The notes beneath the pieces were generated by a model. That model was not told the origin of the DNA and searched no databases. It was given only the letters and a program-made list of their open reading frames with translations. Source: Streptomyces sp. WAC 01529 (GTDB lineage Bacteria > Actinomycetota > Actinomycetes > Streptomycetales > Streptomycetaceae). Taken from it: DNA of 64,000 nucleotides. The translations under genes and the position numbers were made by a program. Positions within the stretch are counted from its first letter, which is position 1; each line of letters starts with the position of its first letter. Location of the stretch: the NCBI RefSeq assembly GCF_003945545.1, contig NZ_CP029617.1:3421001-3485000 (forward strand), read 5' to 3'. This document shows, piece by piece, positions 17,236 to 24,672 of this stretch.

Positions 17236-18072
17236 TCAGCTCAGAGCCTTTCCCACCTCGTAGATGGTGGGCCGGTCCTCTGGCGCTTGACTGAGCATCG
17301 CGTCGATCAGCTCGCCCAGCTCACCGGGCGCCCTCACAGGCCGACGCCGACCGTTCGCCACGGCCTCTCTCTGTACCGAGCGAGGAGCATCATCCGGGTA
17401 CTCCATCGCCCGCCAGCCCGTGGCGGAGATGAGCAGCGAGGCACCGAGCGCGTACACATCGGCTTCTTGGGTCGGCTCGGCTTCCCCTGTCGCCAGCACA
17501 CTGCGTGAAATCTCGGGCGCTTCGTAGTGGACCAAGCAGCCGCGGAAGGGGAAGTCGTACCCCTCGGGCAACTGCCTTCCCCGAGCCAGTGCAAGGTCGA
17601 TGAGGTGAGTCTGTTCCGGTCCGATGATGAAGTGAGCAGGCTGGACATCACCGTGGGCCCAGCCCTTGGCATGGAGGCCGGCCAGCGCCTCCGCGCAACC
17701 GAGTGCCACGCTGCGATGCGGTTGCAAGGAGGAGTCTGATCCACGGCATGGTTCCCACAGCCGGTACAGATCGGGCCCTTCATGCCACGGCTGGAAGTTC
17801 CATGTTCCGTGCTCCCACTCGCCGTATGCGAAGTTCTCGTATCCCAGGCGATACATCACGGCCCCTTCCCGCGCGGGCGCGAGCGCGGTCCAGGGCTGGG
17901 CGGGCCAGTCGGCCGTGGCCTCGATCGGGCGGCCGACCTTCACGGCGTAACGGCCCCGGTGACTCTCCACCTCCCAGACCATGGAGCCCCGGCGATCCGC
18001 CACCAGGCGTTGAGTTGTCGGCATGAGTGCGTCGAGCACCACGATCGGGAGTTCAGGGGATGACCCGGACAA
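17236..18072 (-). CDS. Protein-kinase-fold protein
   Basis: 278-aa protein of the kinase/phosphotransferase fold. Visible motifs are a Lys in Y-A-V-K-V-G (K45), the catalytic-loop-like H-G-D-V-Q-P-A-H (H140, Asp142) and D-L-A near D159 in place of DFG, then A-D-V-Y-A-L-G-A-S-L and P-E-D-R-P-T near the C-terminus as in Ser/Thr kinases. The usual metal-binding Asn of the catalytic loop is His here, closer to aminoglycoside-phosphotransferase style loops, so activity is uncertain. TTG 18072 is chosen because GGAAGGAG lies about 8 nt upstream. It follows the Cys-tailed 147-aa gene on the same strand, 70 bp apart. Confidence 0.75.
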   Translation of the reverse strand: MSGSSPELPIVVLDALMPTTQRLVADRRGSMVWEVESHRGRYAVKVGRPIEATADWPAQPWTALAPAREGAVMYRLGYENFAYGEWEHGTWNFQPWHEGPDLYRLWEPCRGSDSSLQPHRSVALGCAEALAGLHAKGWAHGDVQPAHFIIGPEQTHLIDLALARGRQLPEGYDFPFRGCLVHYEAPEISRSVLATGEAEPTQEADVYALGASLLISATGWRAMEYPDDAPRSVQREAVANGRRRPVRAPGELGELIDAMLSQAPEDRPTIYEVGKALS

Positions 18073-18142
18073 CGTCTCTTCTCCTTCCAAGCAGGCGCGG
18101 CTGGCCACGAGTTGAGGCCAGCCGCGACCCTGCTGCCGTGAG

Positions 18143-18586
18143 CTACGCCTGACCGTACGGTCGGCCGCAGTCCGAGTCGCACTGAGCGAGGTTTGTGCCG
18201 TCCACGGTCCACAGGTCATCGAAGACCATGAACCCGTCGGCCTTCATGGCACGTGCCGAAGCAGCGACCCTTTCCGCGTCACGGCCTCCGCCTCCCGGCT
18301 TGGGGTTGTGGTGCAGGAAGCGGCCCGCGTATCGCTGGCACAGGTCGGCGTACTCCTTCGTGTGCAGGATGAGCGCGTGCAGGCCGAAGTCCACGTCGTC
18401 CGACGGAACCATAGGGATCGTGGCGTTGGCCGCAGTGACCAGGAAGGCCACCGCCTGATCCGCGATCTTCCTGGCACGCTCGGGTGACTGCCCGTTGTGA
18501 ACAGCCACAAAGTGGGCGAGGCTTTCGAACAGCTCCTCGCCAGCCACCGCGCGGCCGGACCTCAGCTCGTTCGCCGTTGCTGTCAT
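18143..18586 (-). CDS. GRDP-like domain protein with Cys-containing tail
   Basis: 147-aa protein, ATG 18586 with GAGGAGA 6 nt upstream. The centre reads V-D-F-G-L-H-A-L-I-L-H-T-K-E-Y-A-D-L-C ... G-R-F-L-H-H-N-P (H70, H75, C83, H92, H93). This resembles the conserved core of the bacterial 'glycine-rich domain-containing protein' (GRDP/DUF1399) family and could bind a metal. A K-P-G-G-G-G linker follows, and the tail ends in Q-C-D-S-D-C-G-R-P-Y-G-Q-A with C136 and C140. A tail of this kind could be a modification site or disulfide, but that is a guess. It lies directly upstream of the kinase-fold gene, so the two are probably cotranscribed. Confidence 0.65.
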   Translation of the reverse strand: MTATANELRSGRAVAGEELFESLAHFVAVHNGQSPERARKIADQAVAFLVTAANATIPMVPSDDVDFGLHALILHTKEYADLCQRYAGRFLHHNPKPGGGGRDAERVAASARAMKADGFMVFDDLWTVDGTNLAQCDSDCGRPYGQA

Positions 18587-18676
18587 GCGAATCTCCTCGT
18601 GTGTGGCGTGCTTGGATGGCCGCCCCGAACGGGCGGGGGGGGAGCCCGGGTGCTGCACCCGTTCGGGGCGGCCGGT

Positions 18677-18778
18677 CTACTGGCTCATGCTGAGAGTCAT
18701 GCCGATCGCCAGGCCGCACGAGCCACTGATCATGACGATGAACAGGACTCCCGCGTACCGACCGATGGCGCGGATCAC
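18677..18778 (-). CDS. 33-aa membrane peptide, translationally coupled
   Basis: Tiny ORF from GTG 18778, beginning MIRAIGRYAG, with one hydrophobic helix (V-L-F-I-V-M-I-S-G-S-C-G-L-A-I-G-M) and ending in T-L-S-M-S-Q. Its GTG overlaps the TGA of the upstream 76-aa ORF as GTGA, the classic layout for translational coupling, which is the main reason to believe it. It could be a small membrane protein or a peptide precursor. No homologue recognised. Confidence 0.45.
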   Translation of the reverse strand: MIRAIGRYAGVLFIVMISGSCGLAIGMTLSMSQ

Positions 18779-19005
18779 GGCTTTACCCGGCCAACGCCGG
18801 TTCTGACGGCCAGGCGCGTGCTCAACTCTTCGCGCGCGCTCAGCATTGCCACGTTGTCCGGCATGGCATCCCACTCCGTGCCGCCGCCGATCGGTCGTAT
18901 CTGCACACGGCCGCCGACCTTCCCCATGACGACGCCGACACGTCCTTTGGCGTTGTCCTTCGCTAGTTCACCGATCCCCGGTCTGGTCTGCTGGTTGCTC
19001 GCCAT
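18775..19005 (-). CDS. Small conserved-looking protein of unknown function
   Basis: 76-aa soluble protein (MASNQQTRPG...). It has a beta-rich core, G-R-V-G-V-V-M-G-K-V-G-G-R-V-Q-I-R-P-I-G-G-G-T-E-W-D, and a C-terminal helix with L-S-A-R-E-E-L-S-T-R-L. I recall similar ~70-residue proteins beside XRE regulators in Streptomyces but know no function. No Shine-Dalgarno is visible before ATG 19005, so it may be translated from a leaderless mRNA. Divergent from the XRE-TPR regulator, sharing a 126-bp promoter region. Confidence 0.6.
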   Translation of the reverse strand: MASNQQTRPGIGELAKDNAKGRVGVVMGKVGGRVQIRPIGGGTEWDAMPDNVAMLSAREELSTRLAVRTGVGRVKP

Positions 19006-19131
19006 GGAAGGAAGCATCGCGAGGAAGAGGCAGCGGTTATAAGGCCAGGCTGATTACCCAACTTGGGTAGCATCGCGGCTAGTAGAGAACGAGTAACGTT
19101 GCGTAGCCCTCGCAGTGTGGGAGCTTGCCCG

Positions 19132-20472
19132 ATGCCCGACGCCGACCGGCCGCAGGAACTGCCCGCACGGTTGCTTACCGATCCCGAGATGATCGATGCG
19201 TGTCGGGTGCGTGACTTCGCCCGAGTCTTTCGGCTGATCAAGACCAAAGCGGGCATCTACCCTTCAATGATCGCCAGACGGTGCGACCTCACGCCTAGCC
19301 GCGTCGGCGAAGTCATCGCAGGTCGACGGCAGTTGTTGCACATGGACGTCGTCGAGCGCATCGCAGACGGCTTGCGTATCCCTGGGCACATGCTCGGCCT
19401 CACCCGCCGGGACTGGGAAACGCCTCAGGCTCTAGCGACCACTGAGAGAACGTTGCCCCAAACACCCGAGCAGGGGATGTCAGATGCCACGTCGCTGCCG
19501 GGTGCCGATGTGGACAGCATCTTGGCCTTGGCCACCCGCACGAGCCTCAATGCGGGGACGCTCGCAGCCTTCCGCTCCTCCATCGAGGACTACTGGCGAC
19601 GGGACGATCAGCACGGCGGAGAGGCACTGCGGCCGGCCATCGTCGGACAACTCCGCTATGTCGTCGGCCTTCTGAAGGAGACCCGCAGCCCGTCGATCCA
19701 GAACGGCTTGTACGGCATCGCAGCCGAGCTGGCTCGCCTCACCGGATGGACCCACTTCGACGCGCGCCAGTACGACCAGGCCCGCCTGTACTTCGCGGAA
19801 GCCCTCCAACTGGCCAAGAAAATCGATGACCGTCAGTTCATGGCCAACGTCTTGGCGTGCATGAGCTTGCAGGGCACGTACCAGGACAAGCCCGCCGACT
19901 CCTTGGCCCTCGTGGCAGCCGCCCAGGACCAAGCCCGCTCAGCGCTCGACACCACCCCGCGCGTCCTCTCCATGCTGTCGATGCGGGAAGCCTTCGCTCA
20001 CGCGACCCTCGGCAACCGAGACTCCACGCACCGGGCAATCGGGGAGGCGCACCACCGTTTCGAGGAGATCCGCGCGAGCGACCCGGACCCGTCATGGGTG
20101 ACGTACTTCGATGAGACGAAGCTGATCGTGGACACGGGCATCGCGCACGGACGACTGGGCGAGGCCGCAACCGCTGAACCCCTTATCGAGGACGCCCTGC
20201 GGCGTGAGGCCCACACCAATCAACGCGGTCGGGCGTTCCACTCGTTCTGGCTCGCTCGTACACAGCTCGACCAAGGCAAGCTCGACCAGGCGTGTCACAC
20301 CGCCACGCAAGCGCTGGAGCCCGCCTCTGCGGTTGCCTCAGAGCGAGTGACGAGCCACCTCAGGGAGTTCTACGACCAGTTGGCCCCGCACAGGAAGGAG
20401 CCCGTAGCCCTCGCTTTCGAGTCGCGGCTACGGGAACTTCTCCCACCGGTCAGCGGACCCCCTCATCCATGA
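19132..20472 (+). CDS. XRE-family regulator with TPR-like C-terminal domain
   Basis: 446-aa transcription factor. The N-terminal helix-turn-helix (about residues 30-85) reads A-G-I-Y-P-S-M-I-A-R-R-C-D-L-T-P-S-R-V-G-E-V. The long alpha-helical C-terminal part (about 160-430) shows tetratricopeptide features such as Y-D-Q-A-R-L-Y-F-A-E-A-L-Q-L-A and L-G-E-A-A-T-A-E-P-L-I-E-D-A-L. The build matches peptide- or protein-sensing XRE-TPR regulators. ATG 19132 has GGGAG upstream. Divergent from the small-ORF operon, and its 3' end overlaps the convergent NUDIX gene by 23 bp. Confidence 0.8.
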   Translation: MPDADRPQELPARLLTDPEMIDACRVRDFARVFRLIKTKAGIYPSMIARRCDLTPSRVGEVIAGRRQLLHMDVVERIADGLRIPGHMLGLTRRDWETPQALATTERTLPQTPEQGMSDATSLPGADVDSILALATRTSLNAGTLAAFRSSIEDYWRRDDQHGGEALRPAIVGQLRYVVGLLKETRSPSIQNGLYGIAAELARLTGWTHFDARQYDQARLYFAEALQLAKKIDDRQFMANVLACMSLQGTYQDKPADSLALVAAAQDQARSALDTTPRVLSMLSMREAFAHATLGNRDSTHRAIGEAHHRFEEIRASDPDPSWVTYFDETKLIVDTGIAHGRLGEAATAEPLIEDALRREAHTNQRGRAFHSFWLARTQLDQGKLDQACHTATQALEPASAVASERVTSHLREFYDQLAPHRKEPVALAFESRLRELLPPVSGPPHP

Positions 20473-20983
20473 GCAGGTACAGCAGGCCGACGAGCGAGCC
20501 ACTGCTTCGGACCTCACGGCGGTCGATCATCCCCCGCACCTCTGAGAGAGGGATCCACTCGATGCGGTCCGACTCGTTCTTCTCGGTGGGCGGCCCGTCG
20601 TAGACGGCTCCATCCACACGGAATACGTGGTGCTGTGAGTCGGTGATCCCGTTGGCTGGCTCGGCGTAGATCAGGGGCTTGATGGGGCCCGGGCGCCAGC
20701 CCGTTTCTTCCAGGACTTCGCGGGCTGCGGCTTCTTCGGGGGTCTCGCCCTCTTCGACCAGGCCCATGGGCAACTCCCAGGCCCAGGAATCCGTGATGAA
20801 GCGGTGCCGCCACATCATGAGAACCTCTTGGCGGTCATTCACCACAGCTGCCACGGCCAGGTGGCGGAGGCGAACGACGTGGTACTCCCACCTGCGCCCG
20901 TCAGGCTGCTGGACATCGACCAGACAGAGATTCACCCACTTGTTGGTGTAGACCTGCCGCTCCCCGTGGGTCTTCCACTCCAT
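20450..20983 (-). CDS. NUDIX hydrolase
   Basis: 177-aa cytoplasmic hydrolase of nucleoside-diphosphate-X compounds. The complete Nudix box is visible: G-L-V-E-E-G-E then R-E-V-L-E-E-T-G-W at about residues 76-98. The N-terminal half (V-Y-T-N-K-W-V-N-L-C-L-V-D-V) resembles ADP-ribose pyrophosphatases, but substrate is not certain. ATG 20983. Its 3' end overlaps that of the XRE-TPR gene by 23 bp, convergent. Confidence 0.9.
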   Translation of the reverse strand: MEWKTHGERQVYTNKWVNLCLVDVQQPDGRRWEYHVVRLRHLAVAAVVNDRQEVLMMWRHRFITDSWAWELPMGLVEEGETPEEAAAREVLEETGWRPGPIKPLIYAEPANGITDSQHHVFRVDGAVYDGPPTEKNESDRIEWIPLSEVRGMIDRREVRSSGSLVGLLYLLMDEGVR

Positions 20984-21332
20984 ACCTGCCGCCCCTCTCG
21001 ATCGGACTCCAGGATCTCAGACCGGTAGAGGCGCGGACGCAAGTTCGGCTCACCTCGCGTCAGTTTGACGAGATGTACCTGCCGGGTAGGGCCCCGGCAA
21101 GGAGATGGAGCGGCACCGAGAGACGACGACTTGCTCTGGCTGCACTCAACGGGCGGGCGGAGCGACGTGGGCGCTCAGCGCAAAACGCTCGGCTGGGAAA
21201 CCCCAGCCGAGGCCAGTGCGTGTGGGCCATCTGCGAGCCGGGATCGGTATGACGCCGAAGATGGGTTCGGAGTGATCCGAGGCTTGGGCCACCAGGTCGG
21301 CGAGGTGGCGTTGGTCCCCGACGGAGCCAAGC
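20984..21332. other. Non-coding stretch with one perfect hairpin
   Basis: No convincing gene on either strand. The only structure is a 10-bp perfect stem, ctcggctggg (21188-21197) with cccagccgag (21202-21211) and a 4-nt loop. It may terminate transcripts from the flanking minus-strand genes. The rest may be decayed coding sequence. Confidence 0.5.
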
Positions 21333-21752
21333 TCACCACATAGAGCGCTTGACGCTGATGAGCCCGTTCGGCAAGTTCGGACGCCTGTCAGTGTCCTCAC
21401 CCTTGCCGTACACGGGCCACGACATTTTCGGGGCGTCGCAAGTTCCTTCATTGACCCAGAACATGTGCTCGGACCAGTTCAGGACTGAGCGTGAGACCCG
21501 CGTCCCGGCGACGTTGCCGGGGATAGTGACACACTGACCTGGCTTCAAATCCTTGGCTCTGACGTAGGCCATGCGTCCTTGGTAGTCCTTGACGTCGTAG
21601 AAGCAGATTGCGTCACCGAGACAGAGTGGTTCTGCAGCGCGGGCACTCGCCGAAGACGGCAGGACGGCGCTCGTGAGCAGTGCCGCCGCGCTCACAGCCA
21701 AGACGGCTTTCGCCCGCCGAGCACGCATTCCACGCTTCATGAGACAAGGCAT
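21333..21752 (-). CDS. Secreted peptidase-inhibitor I36 / beta-gamma-crystallin-like protein
   Basis: 139-aa exported protein. The signal peptide is basic (M-K-R-G-M-R-A-R-R-A-K) then hydrophobic (A-V-L-A-V-S-A-A-A-L-L-T-S-A-V), with a cleavage site around A-S-A-R-A. The mature part has four Cys and the pattern C-L-G-D-A-I-C-F-Y-D-V-K-D-Y-Q-G-R-M, as in the Streptomyces metalloproteinase-inhibitor (I36) / beta-gamma-crystallin fold. ATG 21752 has AAGGAGG just upstream. Whether it inhibits a protease is not shown. Confidence 0.7.
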   Translation of the reverse strand: MPCLMKRGMRARRAKAVLAVSAAALLTSAVLPSSASARAAEPLCLGDAICFYDVKDYQGRMAYVRAKDLKPGQCVTIPGNVAGTRVSRSVLNWSEHMFWVNEGTCDAPKMSWPVYGKGEDTDRRPNLPNGLISVKRSMW

Positions 21753-22056
21753 ACAACCTCCTTGTTGGGCGTTTTGACCCTTCAAGAAGAGGTTGCCCAT
21801 TCATCAGCACATTCTGATCATCCATATGGGGGGTACTGGGGTGCCCGGTCGTGCCTGCGGAGGGCAGGCATGATCACACGGACGTCAGTCACAGCTCGCC
21901 CAGCCTGCGGCTGGCTCGCGATACCCGAGACCATCCGGTGGTCCCCGTGGCCCCGCTGGCGATGACGATGAAGATCCGCGCGGTTGTCGTGATCCGGACC
22001 CCCACCGCCACACCGATCACCGTGCACTGCGCGTGATCACACCGCGCGTCACTGCA
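21753..22056. other. Intergenic stretch without a gene
   Basis: Holds a short inverted repeat (gcctgc-ggag-ggcaggc, about 21853-21870) and the upstream region of the I36-like gene. I see no supported gene. Confidence 0.4.
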
Positions 22057-22413
22057 TCAACAGGATTGCGGCGAAACTCGTGCCAGGTAACTCGCCGACA
22101 CCCACCCCCTGAGGGAGAGGATGGCGCGGTACCCGTTGGTGGTTTCGAGCGTTGCATACACGGTCTGCCCAGGCCGCAGCGTTCCGACAACCATGGCGGT
22201 ACTCGAGGGACTTTTCCGGATCTTGACGTGGGCGGTCGCGCGGAAGCAAGCCGACGGCGCGACCTCGTTGGCCTGCCCCGCCGTCGGTGTTGCCGTCTGC
22301 ACTCCGCTCGGTGACGTGACGCCCGCGGTCGCGGCCGGCGCGGCCACCCCTGCCATCGTGAGCACGCTGAGGAAAACCAGCCCTAGCCGACCAACTGTGT
22401 GTGTGCGCTTCAC
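22057..22413 (-). CDS. Secreted SH3-domain (SH3b) protein
   Basis: 118-aa exported protein. A signal peptide (about residues 1-31, hydrophobic L-G-L-V-F-L-S-V-L-T-M-A-G-V-A) precedes a spacer. A bacterial SH3-type domain (about 55-115) follows with H-V-K-I-R-K-S-P-S-S-T-A-M-V-V-G-T-L-R-P-G and a closing G-W-V-S-A-S-Y-L. Such domains bind cell-wall or peptide ligands. GTG 22413 is chosen because GGAAGGAG lies about 5 nt before it. Two Cys, one at the C-terminus, could pair. Confidence 0.75.
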   Translation of the reverse strand: MKRTHTVGRLGLVFLSVLTMAGVAAPAATAGVTSPSGVQTATPTAGQANEVAPSACFRATAHVKIRKSPSSTAMVVGTLRPGQTVYATLETTNGYRAILSLRGWVSASYLARVSPQSC

Positions 22414-22595
22414 ATCACTCCTTCCCATATGACCCCTGGCTGCTATCTGCAGCTTTGCCCCCATCCCCGTACCGTCCTACGACCAAGCCGGTCACCACCC
22501 GAATGAGTGCGCATGTCGACCGATCGGCGCTTTCGTGGTCTGCGGAGCGTCCACCGAGGTCGGCCTGCGCCGGGGCCCGACCAGGTTGCTGCACC

Positions 22596-23183
22596 TCAGG
22601 CGCGCGTTCCCGTGGGAAGGAGCCGGGGTACGCGAGTGCAGTAGTTGGTGTACTCCTGGCCGAACACGTCGCGCAGGAGTTGTTCCTCAGCGCGGATCTT
22701 GACGCTCAGTGTGACCGCAGCCAGGGCAAACAGGGCCAGTGCCCAGCTCTGCTGGGAGATCAGCGCGGTGCACAGGATCATCGCGAGCGCTCCGGTGTAG
22801 ATCGGGTGCCGTGTCACGGCGTAGGGCCCTTCGGTGCGCAGGACGTGGTCGTTGCGTGTTGCGGGCATGGCTGTCCACATCGTGCCCAGGCTGATCCGTG
22901 ACCAGACGGTGAACGCAGTGCAGAGCGGAAGGGAGCCGGCGGCTGCCGTGGCGAGCCATTCGAGGCCGGCAGGCAGTGCGGGCCACCGCTCGAGCGGGTA
23001 CAGGACGGTGACGGTCATCCAGGTGAGCGCCACCACGACGAGGGGCAGTTTCCCGATGGGCGGCCGTGAACTGGTCTGTCTCCGCGGTGCCCGCCGGGTG
23101 GCGTGCACCGCGCCGACGGTCCAGCACAGTGTGAACAGACCCCAGCACGTCGCCGCGATCGACCAACGCCATGCTTCCGTCAT
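22596..23183 (-). CDS. Isoprenylcysteine carboxyl methyltransferase (ICMT) family membrane protein
   Basis: 195-aa protein with about 5 membrane segments. The C-terminal half has the ICMT/phospholipid-methyltransferase features L-R-T-E-G-P-Y-A-V-T-R-H-P-I-Y-T-G near residue 130 and A-E-E-Q-L-L-R-D-V-F-G-Q-E-Y-T-N-Y near residue 170, which bind SAM. Bacteria do not prenylate proteins in the eukaryotic way, so the acceptor is unknown. ATG 23183 with AAGGAGCGAGC upstream. Confidence 0.8.
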   Translation of the reverse strand: MTEAWRWSIAATCWGLFTLCWTVGAVHATRRAPRRQTSSRPPIGKLPLVVVALTWMTVTVLYPLERWPALPAGLEWLATAAAGSLPLCTAFTVWSRISLGTMWTAMPATRNDHVLRTEGPYAVTRHPIYTGALAMILCTALISQQSWALALFALAAVTLSVKIRAEEQLLRDVFGQEYTNYCTRVPRLLPTGTRA

Positions 23184-23772
23184 GCTCGCTCCTTGCCGTT
23201 GAGGTGCTGGCCGCCGACTCAGGACCCCGGGAAGAGGAGTGGGCGCCGCTGAGGGTCCTGGGCCGGTGCGGCTGCGTTCCCAGATGCCGGATGGAGGCCG
23301 GCTCCCGGCTCCCGCACCGCTCCACCCGTCAAGGGAGCCGGCCCCCCAACGGGCCCGCACCTCAACGATTACCAATGGCCAGCCCCTGGACTCCGCCGAC
23401 CCATTTCCGCACAGGTTGCAGCACGTGTGTCGCCCGACCAACGAGCCAGAAAATGCTGGGTCACGGCGCCGCACGAGCGATGAACCGACATGCCAGGGAA
23501 GTGCAAGGAACAGGACAAGTCACCACCGGCCCCCGTGAGCATGCCGATGCGTCAGGCGGCTGGCCGTTCCCCCACAAGCGCTCACCTGTCAGTACACGCC
23601 ACTTTCCCTGCTGAGCATGCCGTGACCTGCCGAAAGGCGCGGTCGTTGGGTCGACGGTGATCCGGAGTCGGGCTGTCAACGCCCAGGCGTTCATCGGCAT
23701 CACCGCAGATTCAGCGGCGCGACACCTGCCGCACACGTAGCCCCTCACTCACCACTATCGAAAGGCCGATCT
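23184..23772. other. 589-bp stretch with no recognised gene
   Basis: Several short open frames exist on both strands but none has a good start, consistent codon bias or a recognisable product. It lies between the methyltransferase gene and a degraded insertion sequence and may be insertion or deletion scar. Confidence 0.4.
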
Positions 23773-23844
23773 ATGGTCATCCTCCCCATCCTCAGCGCCT
23801 TGGCCCTCGCCATGCTCGGCGGCGTAACGCTCGGCCTGCTCTAA
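23773..23844 (+). CDS. Possible 23-aa hydrophobic peptide
   Basis: ATG 23773 opens a 23-codon ORF, almost all Leu/Ala/Ile/Val/Gly (starts MVILPILSALAL, ends G-L-L), with GAAAGG about 7 nt upstream. It could be a one-helix membrane peptide or a small toxin-like peptide. Too short for any statistical support; chance is possible. Confidence 0.3.
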   Translation: MVILPILSALALAMLGGVTLGLL

Positions 23845-24006
23845 CCCCCCATTTCAGAGGGCGTACCCGCCTCGTCCGTAACTGCAAGGCCAGCTGGTCG
23901 GCGGGCTGCGTTGTCGGAGGGCGAAGTCACGGCCTCACCGTAAGCAGCCGGGCCCGCCCCTACCGCAGGAGCGGGCCCGGCGCGCCTGCTCCGTCAGCGG
24001 CACTTC

Positions 24007-24672
24007 ATGACGATCCCGGACGCGACGTCCTCGGACAGGCACAACGTGGCGAAGTGGAGGGCGCTGCCTGCGGATTTCCCTCCGTGGCAGACCGTCTACG
24101 GGTTCTTCGCGCGATGGAACCCGGCCGGGGTGGTGACCTTCATCCGCGACCAGCTGCGGCGCCACATCCGCACCGGCAAGGGCCGCTGGCCGTTCCCGGT
24201 GACGCTGATCGTCGACTCGCAGTCCGTGAAGGCGGCTTCCACCGTCGGCCGGGACAGCCGCGGCTACGACGCGGGCAAGAAGATCAATGGACGCAAGAGA
24301 CACCTCGTGGTCGACACCCTGGGCCTGCCCGTGATGATCACGGTGACGGCGGTGTCCGCGATGAGATCATTGCCCGAGACCTCCTGTGGCGCCTGCGGCT
24401 CCCCCAGCCGCAGATCACCCAGGTCTGGGCGGACTCCGCCTACGCCCGCGACCTGCTGCCCTCCTGGACCGCAGGCCACCTCTGGATGACCTTGCGGCCC
24501 GTGCTGCGCCCCAAGGGCACTCGTGGTTTCGTCGTCCTGCCCCGGCGCTGGAAAGTCGAGCGCTCCCTCGGCTGGATCATGAACGCCCGCCGCAACGCGC
24601 GGGACTATGAGCGACTTCCCCAACACGCCGAAGCCCATCTGAACTGGGCATTCATCCGGCCCTGGATCAGGC
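24007..24672 (+). pseudogene. IS5-family transposase remnant, truncated and frameshifted
   Basis: The first part (frame from 24007) carries L-P-A-D-F-P-P-W-Q-T-V-Y-G-F-F-A-R-W and the DDE-domain core V-D-S-Q-S-V-K-A ... D-A-G-K-K-I-N-G-R-K-R-H-L-V-V-D, typical of IS5-family transposases. At about 24355-24365 the homology moves into another frame and continues D-L-L-W-R-L-R-L ... W-A-D-S-A-Y-A ... V-V-L-P-R-R-W-K-V-E-R-S-L-G-W, ending near 24660. About 40 N-terminal residues normally present are missing. Some IS5 subgroups use programmed frameshifting, but with the missing start this looks dead. Terminal repeats were not found. Its end abuts the fruA stop. Confidence 0.8.

Noticed and set aside
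21065..21343. 92-codon plus-strand ORF
   Set aside because: No recognisable product, no ribosome site, overlaps the end of the I36-like gene; treated as non-coding.
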